Under the pieces are notes generated by a model, which did no database searches, had not been told where the DNA came from, and saw only the letters and a list, made by a program, of their open reading frames with translations. This document shows, one piece after another, positions 1 through 7,501 of a stretch of DNA of 64,000 nt. The stretch's first letter is position 1. Each line of letters starts with the position of its first letter. The DNA comes from Streptomyces roseoverticillatus. GTDB taxonomy: Bacteria; Actinomycetota; Actinomycetes; Streptomycetales; Streptomycetaceae. The stretch is taken from contig NZ_JOFL01000006.1 in NCBI RefSeq assembly GCF_000719265.1, positions 372,001 through 436,000 of the forward strand. Reading direction: 5' to 3'. Position numbers and translations under genes: made by a program.

Positions 1-239
1 ACCTGGCGACCATGCCGGCCCGGTTCGAGGCCGTGGGCGACGTGCACGCGGGCATGGAGGAGGGGCCGTGCGGCCTGGAGTACGCCCTGGAGCTGGCCGA
101 CCGGGACGAGCGCGAGCACGGCCTGGGCGATCTGCCGTACCCGCCGGAGCACCCGAAGATGAAGGGCGAGCCGAAGCGCGTCCAGCCGAGCCGGGCCCGG
201 AAGGGGCCGGACGAGGGATCATCAGACACGAAAGAGTGA
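1..239 (+). CDS. C-terminal end of a LigD-type DNA polymerase/primase domain protein (5' truncated)
   Basis: The reading frame is open from the left edge (first full codon at base 3) to a TGA at 237-239, so only the last ~78 residues are present. The visible tail has the pattern ATMPARF-GDVHAG and then DLPYPPEHPKMKGEPKRVQP, which I recognise from the C-terminus of Streptomyces stand-alone polymerase-domain proteins of the non-homologous end-joining LigD family. Those proteins extend primers at double-strand breaks together with Ku and a ligase. No catalytic residues lie inside the window, so the assignment rests on this tail alone. The last ~20 residues are charged and probably disordered. 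Confidence 0.6.
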   Translation, partial: LATMPARFEAVGDVHAGMEEGPCGLEYALELADRDEREHGLGDLPYPPEHPKMKGEPKRVQPSRARKGPDEGSSDTKE

Positions 240-322
240 GGGGGAATTGCCCTGGTTTATCGAAGATTGCGGCGTGGTACGTCGGCATTGCGTCATCCAC
301 TCCGCAGACCAGGGAGCCCCCC

Positions 323-748
323 ATGCCCAGGACATTCGCAGTCCGCAGCAAGAAGTTCTCGACGGATGCCATCGCTGCGGCCGCCTTGGCGGGCTCGCTG
401 CTGGTCGCCGGCTCGGCCCAGGCGGCCTCGGGCCCCGGCGTCCCACCCGTCCCCCAGCAGCCCGCCGGCAAGATCATCAGCGCCTCGGGCGTCAACGAGC
501 GCATGTACCCCAGCACGGACTCGGCGGTGCGCGGCACCGTGGCCCGCGGCGCCAAGATCACCCTGCGGTGCAAGGTCCGTGCCCAGACCGTCGGCGGCAA
601 CAACATCTGGTACCTGCTCCGCAACCGCAACACCTGGGTCGCGGCGGCCTTCGTCGGCAACGCCGGCGCCGGCGCCGTCCCGCTGTGCAGAGACGTCGAC
701 CGCACCCCTCTGGACAACGCCCCCGCCACCCGGGCCGCGATGGGCTGA
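323..748 (+). CDS. secreted SH3-like domain protein
   Basis: A 141-residue protein. The ATG at 323 was chosen because AGGGAG lies 7 bases upstream and a typical Sec signal peptide follows: basic RTFAVRSKK, then hydrophobic AAAALAGSLLVAGSAQA with an AQA-A cleavage site near residue 33. The mature part has the layout of small Streptomyces SH3-type proteins: a GVNERMYPSTDSAVRGTV segment, a lone Cys in a TLRCKVRAQ strand, WYLLRN and TWVAAAFV strands, and a second Cys near the end (PLCRD), so one disulfide is possible. The role is probably extracellular binding of wall or peptide ligands, inferred from the fold only. It stands alone, and the upstream gap carries no other gene. Confidence 0.75.
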   Translation: MPRTFAVRSKKFSTDAIAAAALAGSLLVAGSAQAASGPGVPPVPQQPAGKIISASGVNERMYPSTDSAVRGTVARGAKITLRCKVRAQTVGGNNIWYLLRNRNTWVAAAFVGNAGAGAVPLCRDVDRTPLDNAPATRAAMG

Positions 749-875
749 GTCACCGTAACCGACGAAGAGGGCAGCCTCTGCCGGCTGTCCTCTTCGTCGT
801 ATCTTCCCCGCGCCGATTACTCCGGGTGGCTGAAGGTAACGGATTGTGCCGCCATCTCGGGTGGCGGGCGGAATA

Positions 876-1115
876 ATGGGCCATGTCGTTGTTTCCCGGC
901 CGAATGCTGTCGTGATGCTGTGTAAGGACTGTCTGAATCCGGTTATCGAGGGCCCCGAAGGCGGCTACGTCTGCGGTCAGTGCTTCCACGTCGTGGAGCC
1001 CAACGGCTACGCGGAGCGCCGGGCCGAGGGGGTGCGGCGGGCCGCGGAGGAGCGCCGCATCCGCACCGAGGAGCGCCGCGCCCGCGCCCAGGCCCGTAAC
1101 CGTGCCTGGCCCTGA
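876..1115 (+). CDS. small zinc-ribbon protein with basic helical tail
   Basis: A 79-residue protein. The ATG at 876 follows GGGCGGA. A later ATG at 915 (MLCKDCL) has no visible ribosome site. The N-terminal half carries two CxxC knuckles, CKDC and CGQC, 16 residues apart, which fit a zinc ribbon. The C-terminal half is a highly charged Arg/Glu/Ala helix (RRAAEERRIRTEERRARAQ) that could bind nucleic acid or form a coiled coil. I do not recognise a named family. The zinc-binding call is seen in the sequence; nucleic-acid binding is inference. The gene is convergent with the mscL gene. Confidence 0.6.
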   Translation: MGHVVVSRPNAVVMLCKDCLNPVIEGPEGGYVCGQCFHVVEPNGYAERRAEGVRRAAEERRIRTEERRARAQARNRAWP

Positions 1116-1147
1116 GAGCGCCCTGAGCGTCCCGGACGCCCCGGGCC

Positions 1148-1609
1148 TCAGCGGCCCGCGGGCGCCGTGCCCCCGGCGGGCGCGGCGGCGGGCGGCTGGT
1201 CGCTGCCGCAGTGCAGGCACTTGACCGCCGCCGCGGGGAGGCCCTCCGACAGGCACGCCGGGCAGGTCTTGAGCGGGCCCGGCTCCCCGAAGACGACCAC
1301 CCCGCGCCGCGCCTGCACATGCTTGTACGGGACGACGATCAGGAAGTACACCACGGCCATGAAGATGAGGAAGTAGACGGCCGCCGAGAGGAACGAACCC
1401 AGGTCCAGGTAGGTGTTCTTGTTGCCCGCCCGGCCCAGCTGCCACCCCAGCCCCATCGAATGGCCGCCCTGGAACCGGGCGATGACCGGGTTGATGACGA
1501 AGTCGGTGAACGCCTTGATGAGCGTGCTGAGTGCCAGTGCGATGATCAGGCCGACGGCGACGGTGACGATGTCGCCGCGCATGACGAAGTTCTTGAATCC
1601 TTTGAGCAT
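1148..1609 (-). CDS. mscL: large-conductance mechanosensitive channel MscL with C-terminal zinc ribbon
   Basis: The 153-residue product begins MLKGFKNFVMRGDIVTVAVG, the hallmark N-terminus and first membrane helix of MscL. The ATG at 1609 is preceded by GGAGGA. A second membrane helix (LSAAVYFLIFMAVVYFLIVV) and the YKHVQARR segment follow. MscL opens under membrane tension to release solutes during hypo-osmotic shock and works as a pentamer. Instead of the usual short cytoplasmic helical bundle, this protein continues into a double CxxC module (CPACLSEG...CLHCGSDQ) and an Ala/Pro/Gly-rich tail. That module looks like a zinc ribbon and may replace or cap the bundle. Likely monocistronic. Confidence 0.9.
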   Translation of the reverse strand: MLKGFKNFVMRGDIVTVAVGLIIALALSTLIKAFTDFVINPVIARFQGGHSMGLGWQLGRAGNKNTYLDLGSFLSAAVYFLIFMAVVYFLIVVPYKHVQARRGVVVFGEPGPLKTCPACLSEGLPAAAVKCLHCGSDQPPAAAPAGGTAPAGR

Positions 1610-1681
1610 GACCGTCCTCCGCACAGCACGCTACATTCCGTCAAGCGGTCCTCAGCGGTACGGCACGCGCAAGGGCCGCTC

Positions 1682-2416
1682 TCAGGCGGCGGAGCCGCCG
1701 AATTCCCGCACGGCGTCCTCGACGATCGCCTCCAGCCGGGCGTGGTGCGCCCCGCGCCAGTACACGCGCCCGCAGGCGGTGCACTGCGCGAACACGTCGT
1801 ACGTGCGCCGCGTCCCGTGCTCCAGCCGCTCCGCGACCGTGTCCTTCTCGGCGTCCGCGAGCCGCCCGTTGCAGGCGGTGCAGCGCGTCCACGGAGCCAG
1901 CACGGGGGCGAACCTGCCGAGGACGTCCCGCAGTTGCTCGTCGGGCCGGTCGCTGTAGACGTAGGCGCCGGCCCATATCTCGCGCCGCCGCAGCAGCCCG
2001 CGGTCGCGGCTGAGCAGCACCCGCCGCTCCGCCGCGGACAGCGCGGCCAGGGCGGGGTCGCCGATGTCCTCGCTCTCGTAGGCGGCGTCCACGCCCAGCA
2101 GCCGCAGCCGGCGCGCGAGCGTCCCCAGGTGCACGTCGAGGAGGAAGCGCAGCGGCGCGCCGGGCACCTGCTGCGGGCGCACGACCGCGCACACCTCGAC
2201 GGATTCCCCCGCGAAGGGGACGTGGGACACCGGGACCGCGCGGCCGTCGACGAGCAGCGTGCCGGCTTCGGTCAGCGGAACGCCCAGCGACTCGACGACG
2301 TGTCCCAGGGACGAGGACGTGTCGATCGTGACGGGCGCCCGCTCCCGGCGCAGCTCGGAGTTGACGAAGAGCCGCAGCTCAGGGGCGAGGGTGACGTGGA
2401 TTTCCGGTCTGCTCAC
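1682..2416 (-). CDS. Mut7-C RNase-domain protein with N-terminal ubiquitin-like domain
   Basis: A 244-residue protein. Residues ~1-90 form a small beta-rich module with GHVVESLGVPLTEAGTLLVDG, matching the ubiquitin-like partner domain seen with Mut7-C. The rest is the Mut7-C domain: FLLDVHLGTLARRLRLLGVDA with the acidic LLD start, VLLSRDRGLLRRR, then two zinc knuckles, RCTACNG and QCTACGRVYW, that close the domain. The family combines a PIN-like nuclease core with a zinc ribbon and is proposed to act on RNA. The acidic residues of the PIN core are present (LLDVH, SRDRG). Substrate unknown. Single gene, ending 72 bases beyond the mscL start. Confidence 0.85.
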   Translation of the reverse strand: MSRPEIHVTLAPELRLFVNSELRRERAPVTIDTSSSLGHVVESLGVPLTEAGTLLVDGRAVPVSHVPFAGESVEVCAVVRPQQVPGAPLRFLLDVHLGTLARRLRLLGVDAAYESEDIGDPALAALSAAERRVLLSRDRGLLRRREIWAGAYVYSDRPDEQLRDVLGRFAPVLAPWTRCTACNGRLADAEKDTVAERLEHGTRRTYDVFAQCTACGRVYWRGAHHARLEAIVEDAVREFGGSAA

Positions 2417-2531
2417 GCCGTCAGCATGCCACCACCCGGCGGCCCGCCGGGCGCGGGGGCGCGGGTCGCGCTGCCGGCCCCGGGCCCGGCCCCTGAGCGG
2501 GGCCGGAGCCGGGGGGCGCTCCGACAGGACG

Positions 2532-2795
2532 TCAGGAGGCGCTGGGCAGGGCCGGTACCCGGTGCGTGGGGCAGGTGTAGCCGTTGCCGTGGATGTAGGT
2601 CCAGCCCAGCTCCTCGATGTGGGGCGTGGCGGTGTGCGTGTGGTGCAGGAGGTGCCCCCACAGGTCGTCGTCGCGCGAGGGGCCGGGATCGGTGATGACG
2701 AGGTCGAAGGTCGTGTGCGTGGTGCAGCCGTGGTGGTCGCACGCGAGGTAGAAGCGGACGGGGCCCGGGGTTTTGCCTGCGGTGGTGAGGCTCAT
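2532..2795 (-). CDS. hypothetical protein, 87 aa, His-rich
   Basis: A small soluble protein with no signal peptide or membrane segment. It has repeated Cys/His content (ACDHHGCTTHTT, HLLHHTHTATPHIEELG, YTCPTH), with three Cys and many His residues that could bind a metal, though no standard motif is evident. Start at the ATG at 2795; the upstream purine run rc(ccgagag) is a plausible ribosome site. I do not recognise the family. Codon use is typical of the neighbours, and the opposite strand holds only low-complexity frames, which supports this strand. Confidence 0.5.
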   Translation of the reverse strand: MSLTTAGKTPGPVRFYLACDHHGCTTHTTFDLVITDPGPSRDDDLWGHLLHHTHTATPHIEELGWTYIHGNGYTCPTHRVPALPSAS

Positions 2796-3115
2796 GGGGG
2801 TAACTCTCGGGGGACGCGCGGGGCCGGGGAGGGCGGATCGGCGGATGTCTCCCTCGCTCCGGTGACGCAGCGTGTAATGACGGCCGGGGCCGGGTAGTCC
2901 TCTTCCCCTGGCGCACCTTCGGTTTTCCGTGTCATCCGCTCAGGAGTTCTGGCGGGTTGATTACCGTGTGTTGTTATTGGTGGACGGTCAGGTGGTCGTT
3001 GGCGCCTGCCTGGAGGGACTTCAGGGGAGGACGGAGGAGGTCGCGGCCCGACCACTGGTCGGCCGCGGCACGGGCCTCGGCAAGGCCCGTGCCGCCCTTG
3101 CCGGCTGATCCGTGC
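2796..3115. other. intergenic, 320 bases
   Basis: No convincing gene. The part next to 2795 should hold the promoter of the 87-aa gene. The segment 2941-3000 is less GC-rich than its surroundings (ttgattaccgtgtgttgtta). The right end contains the terminator described separately. Confidence 0.4.
3067..3093 (-). terminator. intrinsic-type hairpin
   Basis: Perfect 11-bp inverted repeat: ggcacgggcct (3067-3077) pairs with aggcccgtgcc (3083-3093) around the loop cggca. It lies 23 bases beyond the stop of the His-Gly secreted protein gene on the minus strand, the expected place for its terminator. Confidence 0.65.
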
Positions 3116-3772
3116 TCAGCCCAGAATGCCTCCCAGCACCCCGCCGATCAGCCCCGTCAGCCCGCCGACGACACCGCCGAGCGCGCCCACCAGGCCGCCC
3201 AGCACGTTCGTCACCAGGTCCAGCAGCCCCGGGCCCCCGCCGTCGTACCGTTCGTGCCCGTGTCCGTGCCCGTGCCCATGCCCGTGCCCGGGAGACGGGC
3301 CCCGCTTGGACACGTCGACCCCGTCCTTCGCCAGGTGCGCCGTGGCCGCGGCCGCGTCCGTGGCGGCCGCGGTCATCCTCTCCAGGTCCGGGTGCGCGGC
3401 CGCGGCCTCCTCGGCCAGCACGGCCCGGGCCCGGTTCAGGCCGCCGAGGTGCTCCTCGACCTGCGCGCACGACGGACCCCGCTGCGCCTCGCCGGCTGCC
3501 TCCGCACCCGGCTGCCCGGCCGCCCGGCAGGCCTTGAGCGCCTCCGCGGCCCGCTGTCCGACCACGTTGCGGTCGATGGCCCGGGCCCCGCCGGAGGCGG
3601 CGTCGCGCAGCGACTCGGGCGAGGGCGCCGGGGCCTTGGACGCCGCGGGTGACGTGGGCGGCTTCGGGGGCGGGAAACCGGCCGACGCGCCGGCGGTACC
3701 GGCCGCACCAAGGGCCAGTGCACCGCACAGGGCACCGGAGACCATGAGGGCGGTTCTGCGGGAAGCACCCAT
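3116..3772 (-). CDS. secreted protein with His-Gly run and glycine-zipper-like C-terminus
   Basis: A 218-residue product. The ATG at 3772 follows GGAG and opens a Sec signal peptide (RRTALMVSGALCGALALGAAGTAGASA). Next come a Pro/Ala-rich linker, a helical middle with two Cys (LKACRAAGQ, GPSCAQVEEH), a run of six GH pairs (PSPGHGHGHGHGHGHERYDG), and a strongly hydrophobic glycine-spaced end (GLVGALGGVVGGLTGLIGG). The His-Gly run suggests divalent metal binding (nickel, zinc or copper). The GxxxG-rich end could insert into a membrane or self-assemble. Functions are inferred; I do not recognise the family. The overlapping plus-strand frames are shadows. Confidence 0.7.
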   Translation of the reverse strand: MGASRRTALMVSGALCGALALGAAGTAGASAGFPPPKPPTSPAASKAPAPSPESLRDAASGGARAIDRNVVGQRAAEALKACRAAGQPGAEAAGEAQRGPSCAQVEEHLGGLNRARAVLAEEAAAAHPDLERMTAAATDAAAATAHLAKDGVDVSKRGPSPGHGHGHGHGHGHERYDGGGPGLLDLVTNVLGGLVGALGGVVGGLTGLIGGVLGGILG

Positions 3773-4128
3773 GAACGAACTCCTTCGGGCAGGACGGGCG
3801 ATCAGGACGGCGATCGTTACGGTCACCTTGCGCCCGCCCCCGGCCCCCCGCAATTCGTTCGCCGGTGCTTTGCGCCGATCAGCCGAAGGCCCATCAGAAG
3901 GCCCCGCGGCAGCGTCCCGCCAGGCCCGGCCCGGCGAGCGCGCGATCGTATAGAGACACAAGCGGAAAAGCCAATGACGACCACGCGTGAGTGAAAGCAG
4001 CCCCTACGTCCTGGCCCCGCACGCCCCCGCAGGGCAGGCTGCCAGGCGCACCACCGCGCTCCTTCCACACCGCCCCGCCCTGTGTACCTTCCCGCTCAAC
4101 TCCGCCGACGGAAGAGCCCCCCTCCCTC
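3773..4128. promoter_or_regulatory. divergent promoter region between secreted protein and lipid operon
   Basis: A 356-base gap between a minus-strand gene and the plus-strand operon that starts at 4129. The stretch 3945-3990 is relatively A-rich (atcgtatagagacacaagcgg) and contains TATAGA near 3950, a fair -10 candidate for the rightward operon. GGAAG at ~4110 is the only ribosome-site-like sequence before the ATG at 4129. No ARE-like or clear palindromic operator was seen. Confidence 0.4.
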
Positions 4129-5412
4129 ATGCCCGACAGCAATCCCCGCCCCGACCTCTTCGACAAGGCCCCGTCCTCCCCGTTCCTGCGCGCCGTCCAC
4201 GCCACGCCCGTACGGCCCTACTACCGCCCCCTGCGGGCGCGCGACGGCGAGGCGGTCGTCGACGGGCGCAAGGTCGTGATGGCGGGCTGCAACGACTACC
4301 TCGGCCTGGCCACCGACCCCCGGGTCACCGCCGCGGCCGCCACCGCCCTCCAGACGTACGGGACCTCCTGCTCGGGCGCCCGCACGCTCAACGGCACCCT
4401 CCCGCTCCACGGCGAACTCGAGGCCGCCGTCGCCGACTTCCTCGGCACCGAGGACGCCGCCGTGGTCACCACCGGCTTCCAGGCCAACCTCGCCCTCGCC
4501 GCGCTCTTCGGCCCCGGCGACGCCGTCTTCAGCGACACCGCCAACCACGCCTCGCTCATCGACGGCATCCGCCTCGGCGCCGCGCACCGCCTGCGCTACC
4601 GCCACGCCGACCCGGCCCACCTCGACCGGCTCCTCGCCGACGCCGACCCCGCCGCGGCCAAGGCCGTCGTCACCGACGGCATGTTCTCCATGGACGGCGC
4701 CCTCGCGCCGCTGCCCGCCCTGACCGCCGCCGCCCGCCGCCACGGCGCCCGCACCCTCGTCGACGGTGCCCACGACATCGGGCTGCTGGGGCCCGCGGGC
4801 CGCGGCGCCGCCGAACTCCTCGGCGTCCACGAGCGGGTCGACCTGTTCACCGGCACGTTCTCCAAGTGCTTCGGCTCCACCGGCGGCTTCCTCGCCGGGC
4901 CCGCCCGCGTCATCACCCACCTGCGCTACGCCGCCCGCGCCATCCTCTTCTCCGCCTCCATGCCCCCGCCCGCCCTCGCCGCGGCCATGAGCGCCCTGGA
5001 GATCAGCATCGACGAGCCCTGGCGCCGCCACCGCGTCCTGGACCTCGCCGCCCGCCTGCGCACCCGGCTCACCACCCTCGGCTACGACACCGGCCCCGCG
5101 CACGCCGACCCCGCCCCGCCCGGCGCGCCCCCGCCCCCGGGGCCGGTCATCGCCGTACGCACGGGGGACCCGGCCGACTGCGTCCGGCTGTGGCAGCACC
5201 TGCTCGACGCGGGCGTCTACACCAACCCCGTCGGCCCGCCGGCCGTCCCCGAAGGCTCCAGCATCATCCGCGTGACCCTCCAGGCCACCCACACCGACAC
5301 CCACGTCGACCGCATCGCCGAAGCCTTCGCGACCGCCCGGCGGACCCCGCGGCCCGCCGCCCCCGTGCTCGCCCGCCCCCGCCAGGACCTCGCCCCGGAG
5401 ACCGCCCGATGA
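4129..5412 (+). CDS. alpha-oxoamine synthase, serine palmitoyltransferase-like
   Basis: A 427-residue PLP enzyme of fold type I. Family marks: GCNDYLGLA near the N-terminus, GTSCSGAR at 78-85 followed by TLNGTLPLHGELE, VDGAHDIG with Asp212 and His215 for the cofactor ring, and the Schiff-base lysine in GTFSKCFGSTGGF (Lys246). The family (SPT, KBL, BioF, ALAS) joins an amino acid to an acyl thioester with loss of CO2. The SCSGARTLNGTLPLH segment resembles serine palmitoyltransferases as I remember them, but sequence reading cannot exclude BioF or KBL chemistry. The context decides: the next two genes match bacterial ceramide synthase and ceramide reductase types, which argues for 3-ketosphinganine formation from serine and an acyl thioester. 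The ATG at 4129 was preferred because the upstream extension is low-complexity. It overlaps the next gene by ATGA. Confidence 0.8.
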   Translation: MPDSNPRPDLFDKAPSSPFLRAVHATPVRPYYRPLRARDGEAVVDGRKVVMAGCNDYLGLATDPRVTAAAATALQTYGTSCSGARTLNGTLPLHGELEAAVADFLGTEDAAVVTTGFQANLALAALFGPGDAVFSDTANHASLIDGIRLGAAHRLRYRHADPAHLDRLLADADPAAAKAVVTDGMFSMDGALAPLPALTAAARRHGARTLVDGAHDIGLLGPAGRGAAELLGVHERVDLFTGTFSKCFGSTGGFLAGPARVITHLRYAARAILFSASMPPPALAAAMSALEISIDEPWRRHRVLDLAARLRTRLTTLGYDTGPAHADPAPPGAPPPPGPVIAVRTGDPADCVRLWQHLLDAGVYTNPVGPPAVPEGSSIIRVTLQATHTDTHVDRIAEAFATARRTPRPAAPVLARPRQDLAPETAR

Positions 5413-6566
5413 CCGACGTGACCGTCACCCCGGTGCGCGGGCGCGCCGCCACCACCGCCTTCATCCGGCTGCCCCACGCCCTCTACCGCCACGACCCCCA
5501 CTGGGTCGCCCCGCTCGAACACGAGCTGCGCGCCTGCCTCGACCCCCGCCGCAACCCCTTCCACGCCACCGGCACCGCCCAGCTCTTCCTCGCCCGCCGC
5601 GGCACCACCCCCCTCGGCCGCATCGCCGCCCACATCGACCCCCGGTACCAGCAGCGCCACCAGGAACGCACCGGCCACATCGGCTTCTTCGAGTGCACCG
5701 ACGACCCGGCCGTCGCCGGCGCCCTCTTCGCCGCCGCCGACCGGTGGCTCGCGGCCCGCGGCGCCGACCGCGTCCTCGGCCCCCTGAGCTTCACCACGAA
5801 CGACGAATGCGGCCTGCTCGTCGACGGATTCGACGGCCCGCCCACCGTCCAGATGCCGCACAACCCCCCTTACTACGCCGACCTGTTCACTGCCTGCGGC
5901 TTCACCAAGGCCAAGGACCTCCATTCGTTCACCGGCCCCGTGCCCGCCGACGGCGAGGCCCCCGAGGCCGTCCGCCGTGCCGCGCAGCGCGCCCTGGCCG
6001 ACCCCGGCATCCGCATCCGCCCCCTCGACCCCCGCCGCTACGACGCCGACCTCGCCGCCGTCCGGCGCATCTACAACGAGGCCTGGGCCGAGAACTACGC
6101 CTCCGTGCCCTTCACCGACGCCGAGTTCCGCCGCGCCGGCCGCCGCCTCAAGCCGCTCCTCGTCCCCGACCTGCTGCAGATCGCCGAAGTCGGCGGCGAA
6201 CCCGCCGGCTTCACGCTCTGGCTCCCCGACGCCAACCAGGCCCTGGCCGCGGCCCGCGGCCGCCTCACCACCTACGGCCTGCCCATCGGCCTCCTCCGGG
6301 CCGCCCGGGCCCGCCGCCGCATCACCCGCACCCGCGCGTCCACCGGCGGCATCCTCAAGGAACACCGCCGCCGCGGACTGATGGCCGCCCTGTTCTACCG
6401 GGCCCTGCAGGCCGCCGCCCGCCTCGGATACACCGAGAACGAGTACTCCTGGACCCTGGAGGACAACCACGACATCGCACGCCTCGTCCGGGCCATGGGC
6501 GCCGTCCACACCCGCACCCACCGCCTCTACCACCGCCCCCTCGGCCCCGCCCCGGCCGCCTCATGA
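5409..6566 (+). CDS. large GNAT N-acyltransferase, bacterial ceramide synthase-like
   Basis: A 385-residue protein starting at the ATG that overlaps the previous stop. Distinctive motifs: DPHWVAPLEHEL (29 onward), NPFHATGTAQLFLARRG, GRIAAHIDP, GHIGFFECTDDP, LGPLSFTTNDECGLLVDGF, MPHNPPYYADLFTACGFTKAKDL, and a C-terminal GNAT fold with GGILKEHRRRGLMAALFYRAL as the acyl-CoA loop. From memory this pattern is that of the YghO-like proteins that include the Caulobacter ceramide synthase (bCerS), which N-acylates 3-ketosphinganine. The pairing with an alpha-oxoamine synthase upstream and an NAD-epimerase-fold gene downstream matches the known enzyme set of bacterial ceramide synthesis. Acyl donor and chain length cannot be read from sequence. 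The alternative is an uncharacterised N-acyltransferase acting on another amino ketone. Confidence 0.75.
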   Translation: MTDVTVTPVRGRAATTAFIRLPHALYRHDPHWVAPLEHELRACLDPRRNPFHATGTAQLFLARRGTTPLGRIAAHIDPRYQQRHQERTGHIGFFECTDDPAVAGALFAAADRWLAARGADRVLGPLSFTTNDECGLLVDGFDGPPTVQMPHNPPYYADLFTACGFTKAKDLHSFTGPVPADGEAPEAVRRAAQRALADPGIRIRPLDPRRYDADLAAVRRIYNEAWAENYASVPFTDAEFRRAGRRLKPLLVPDLLQIAEVGGEPAGFTLWLPDANQALAAARGRLTTYGLPIGLLRAARARRRITRTRASTGGILKEHRRRGLMAALFYRALQAAARLGYTENEYSWTLEDNHDIARLVRAMGAVHTRTHRLYHRPLGPAPAAS

Positions 6567-7501
6567 GGTACGCCGTCACCGGAGCCACCGGATTCATCGG
6601 CACCCGCCTCGTCGCGCACCTCACCGTCCTCGGCCACGACGTCACCGCCCTCGTCCGCGACCCCCGGCGCCCCGTGCCCGGCGCCCGCACCACGGCCGTC
6701 GACCTCGTCACCGGGGCCGGGCTGCGCGAGGCCACCGCCGACGCCGACGTCGTCGTCCACCTCGCCGCCCTCACCCACGCCGCCGACCCCCGGGCCCTCG
6801 CCACCGTCAACACCGGCGGCACCCGCCGGCTGGCCGCCGCACTCGCCGCCCAGCCCCGCCCGCCCCGGCTGGTGTACTGCTCCTCACTGGCCGCCAGCGG
6901 CCCCGGCCGGCTGCGCCACGAGGACGACATCCCCGCCCCCGTCTCCGCCTACGGCCGCAGCAAACTCGGCGGCGAGGACGCCCTGCGCCGCGCCGGCCCC
7001 CGGCTCCCGGCCGTCACCGTCCGGCCCCCCATCGTCTACGGACCGGGCGACCGCCACTTCCTGCCCCGCCTCGCCGCGGCCGCCCGGACCGGCCTGCTCC
7101 CCGCCGTCGGCCCCCGCGGCCCCCGCCGCTACTCCCTCCTCCACGTCGACGACCTGTGCCGGGCCCTGCTCGCCGCCGCCCGGCACGGCAGGCCCGGCGC
7201 CGTCCACCACGTCGGCGACGGCGTCGAACACCTCTGGAGCGACATCGGCGCGGCCGTCGCCGCCGCCCTGGGCAGACGCCCGCCCCGCGTGCTCCACCTT
7301 CCCGCACCCCTCGCCCTGGCCGCGGCCCACACCCTGGGCCGCACCGGCATGCTCAACCCGGACAAGGTCGGCGAGGCCCGCCACCCCTCCTGGACCACGG
7401 CCCCCGGCGCCCTCCCCGCATTCACCCCGCGCATCACCTGGCCCGAGGGGCTCCGCACCAGCCCGAGCCCCGCACTCCTCGACATCCGGAGCAGCACATG
7501 A
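6563..7501 (+). CDS. NAD(P)-dependent epimerase-fold reductase, candidate ceramide reductase (CerR-like)
   Basis: A 312-residue extended short-chain dehydrogenase. It opens MRYAVTGATGFIGTRLV with the GxxGxxG cofactor loop at 7-13. Tyr130 and Lys134 form the YxxxK pair (SAYGRSKLGGEDAL), preceded by the catalytic-Ser strand VYCSSLAASGP. VRPPIVYGPGDRHFLPRL is the usual substrate-side segment. In bacterial ceramide synthesis CerR, a protein of this fold, reduces the 3-keto group after N-acylation; that role here is inferred from gene order. The ATG at 6563 overlaps the upstream stop by ATGA and the 3' end overlaps the next ATG in the same way, so translation is probably coupled. A general NAD-dependent epimerase/dehydratase is the fallback call. 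Confidence 0.75.
   Translation: MRYAVTGATGFIGTRLVAHLTVLGHDVTALVRDPRRPVPGARTTAVDLVTGAGLREATADADVVVHLAALTHAADPRALATVNTGGTRRLAAALAAQPRPPRLVYCSSLAASGPGRLRHEDDIPAPVSAYGRSKLGGEDALRRAGPRLPAVTVRPPIVYGPGDRHFLPRLAAAARTGLLPAVGPRGPRRYSLLHVDDLCRALLAAARHGRPGAVHHVGDGVEHLWSDIGAAVAAALGRRPPRVLHLPAPLALAAAHTLGRTGMLNPDKVGEARHPSWTTAPGALPAFTPRITWPEGLRTSPSPALLDIRSST

Noticed and set aside
1211..2695. Long plus-strand open frame (494 codons) opposite mscL and the Mut7-C gene
   Set aside because: Its translation is Arg/Pro/Gln/His low-complexity with no domain, while the opposite strand gives two clear families. It is a GC-skew shadow.
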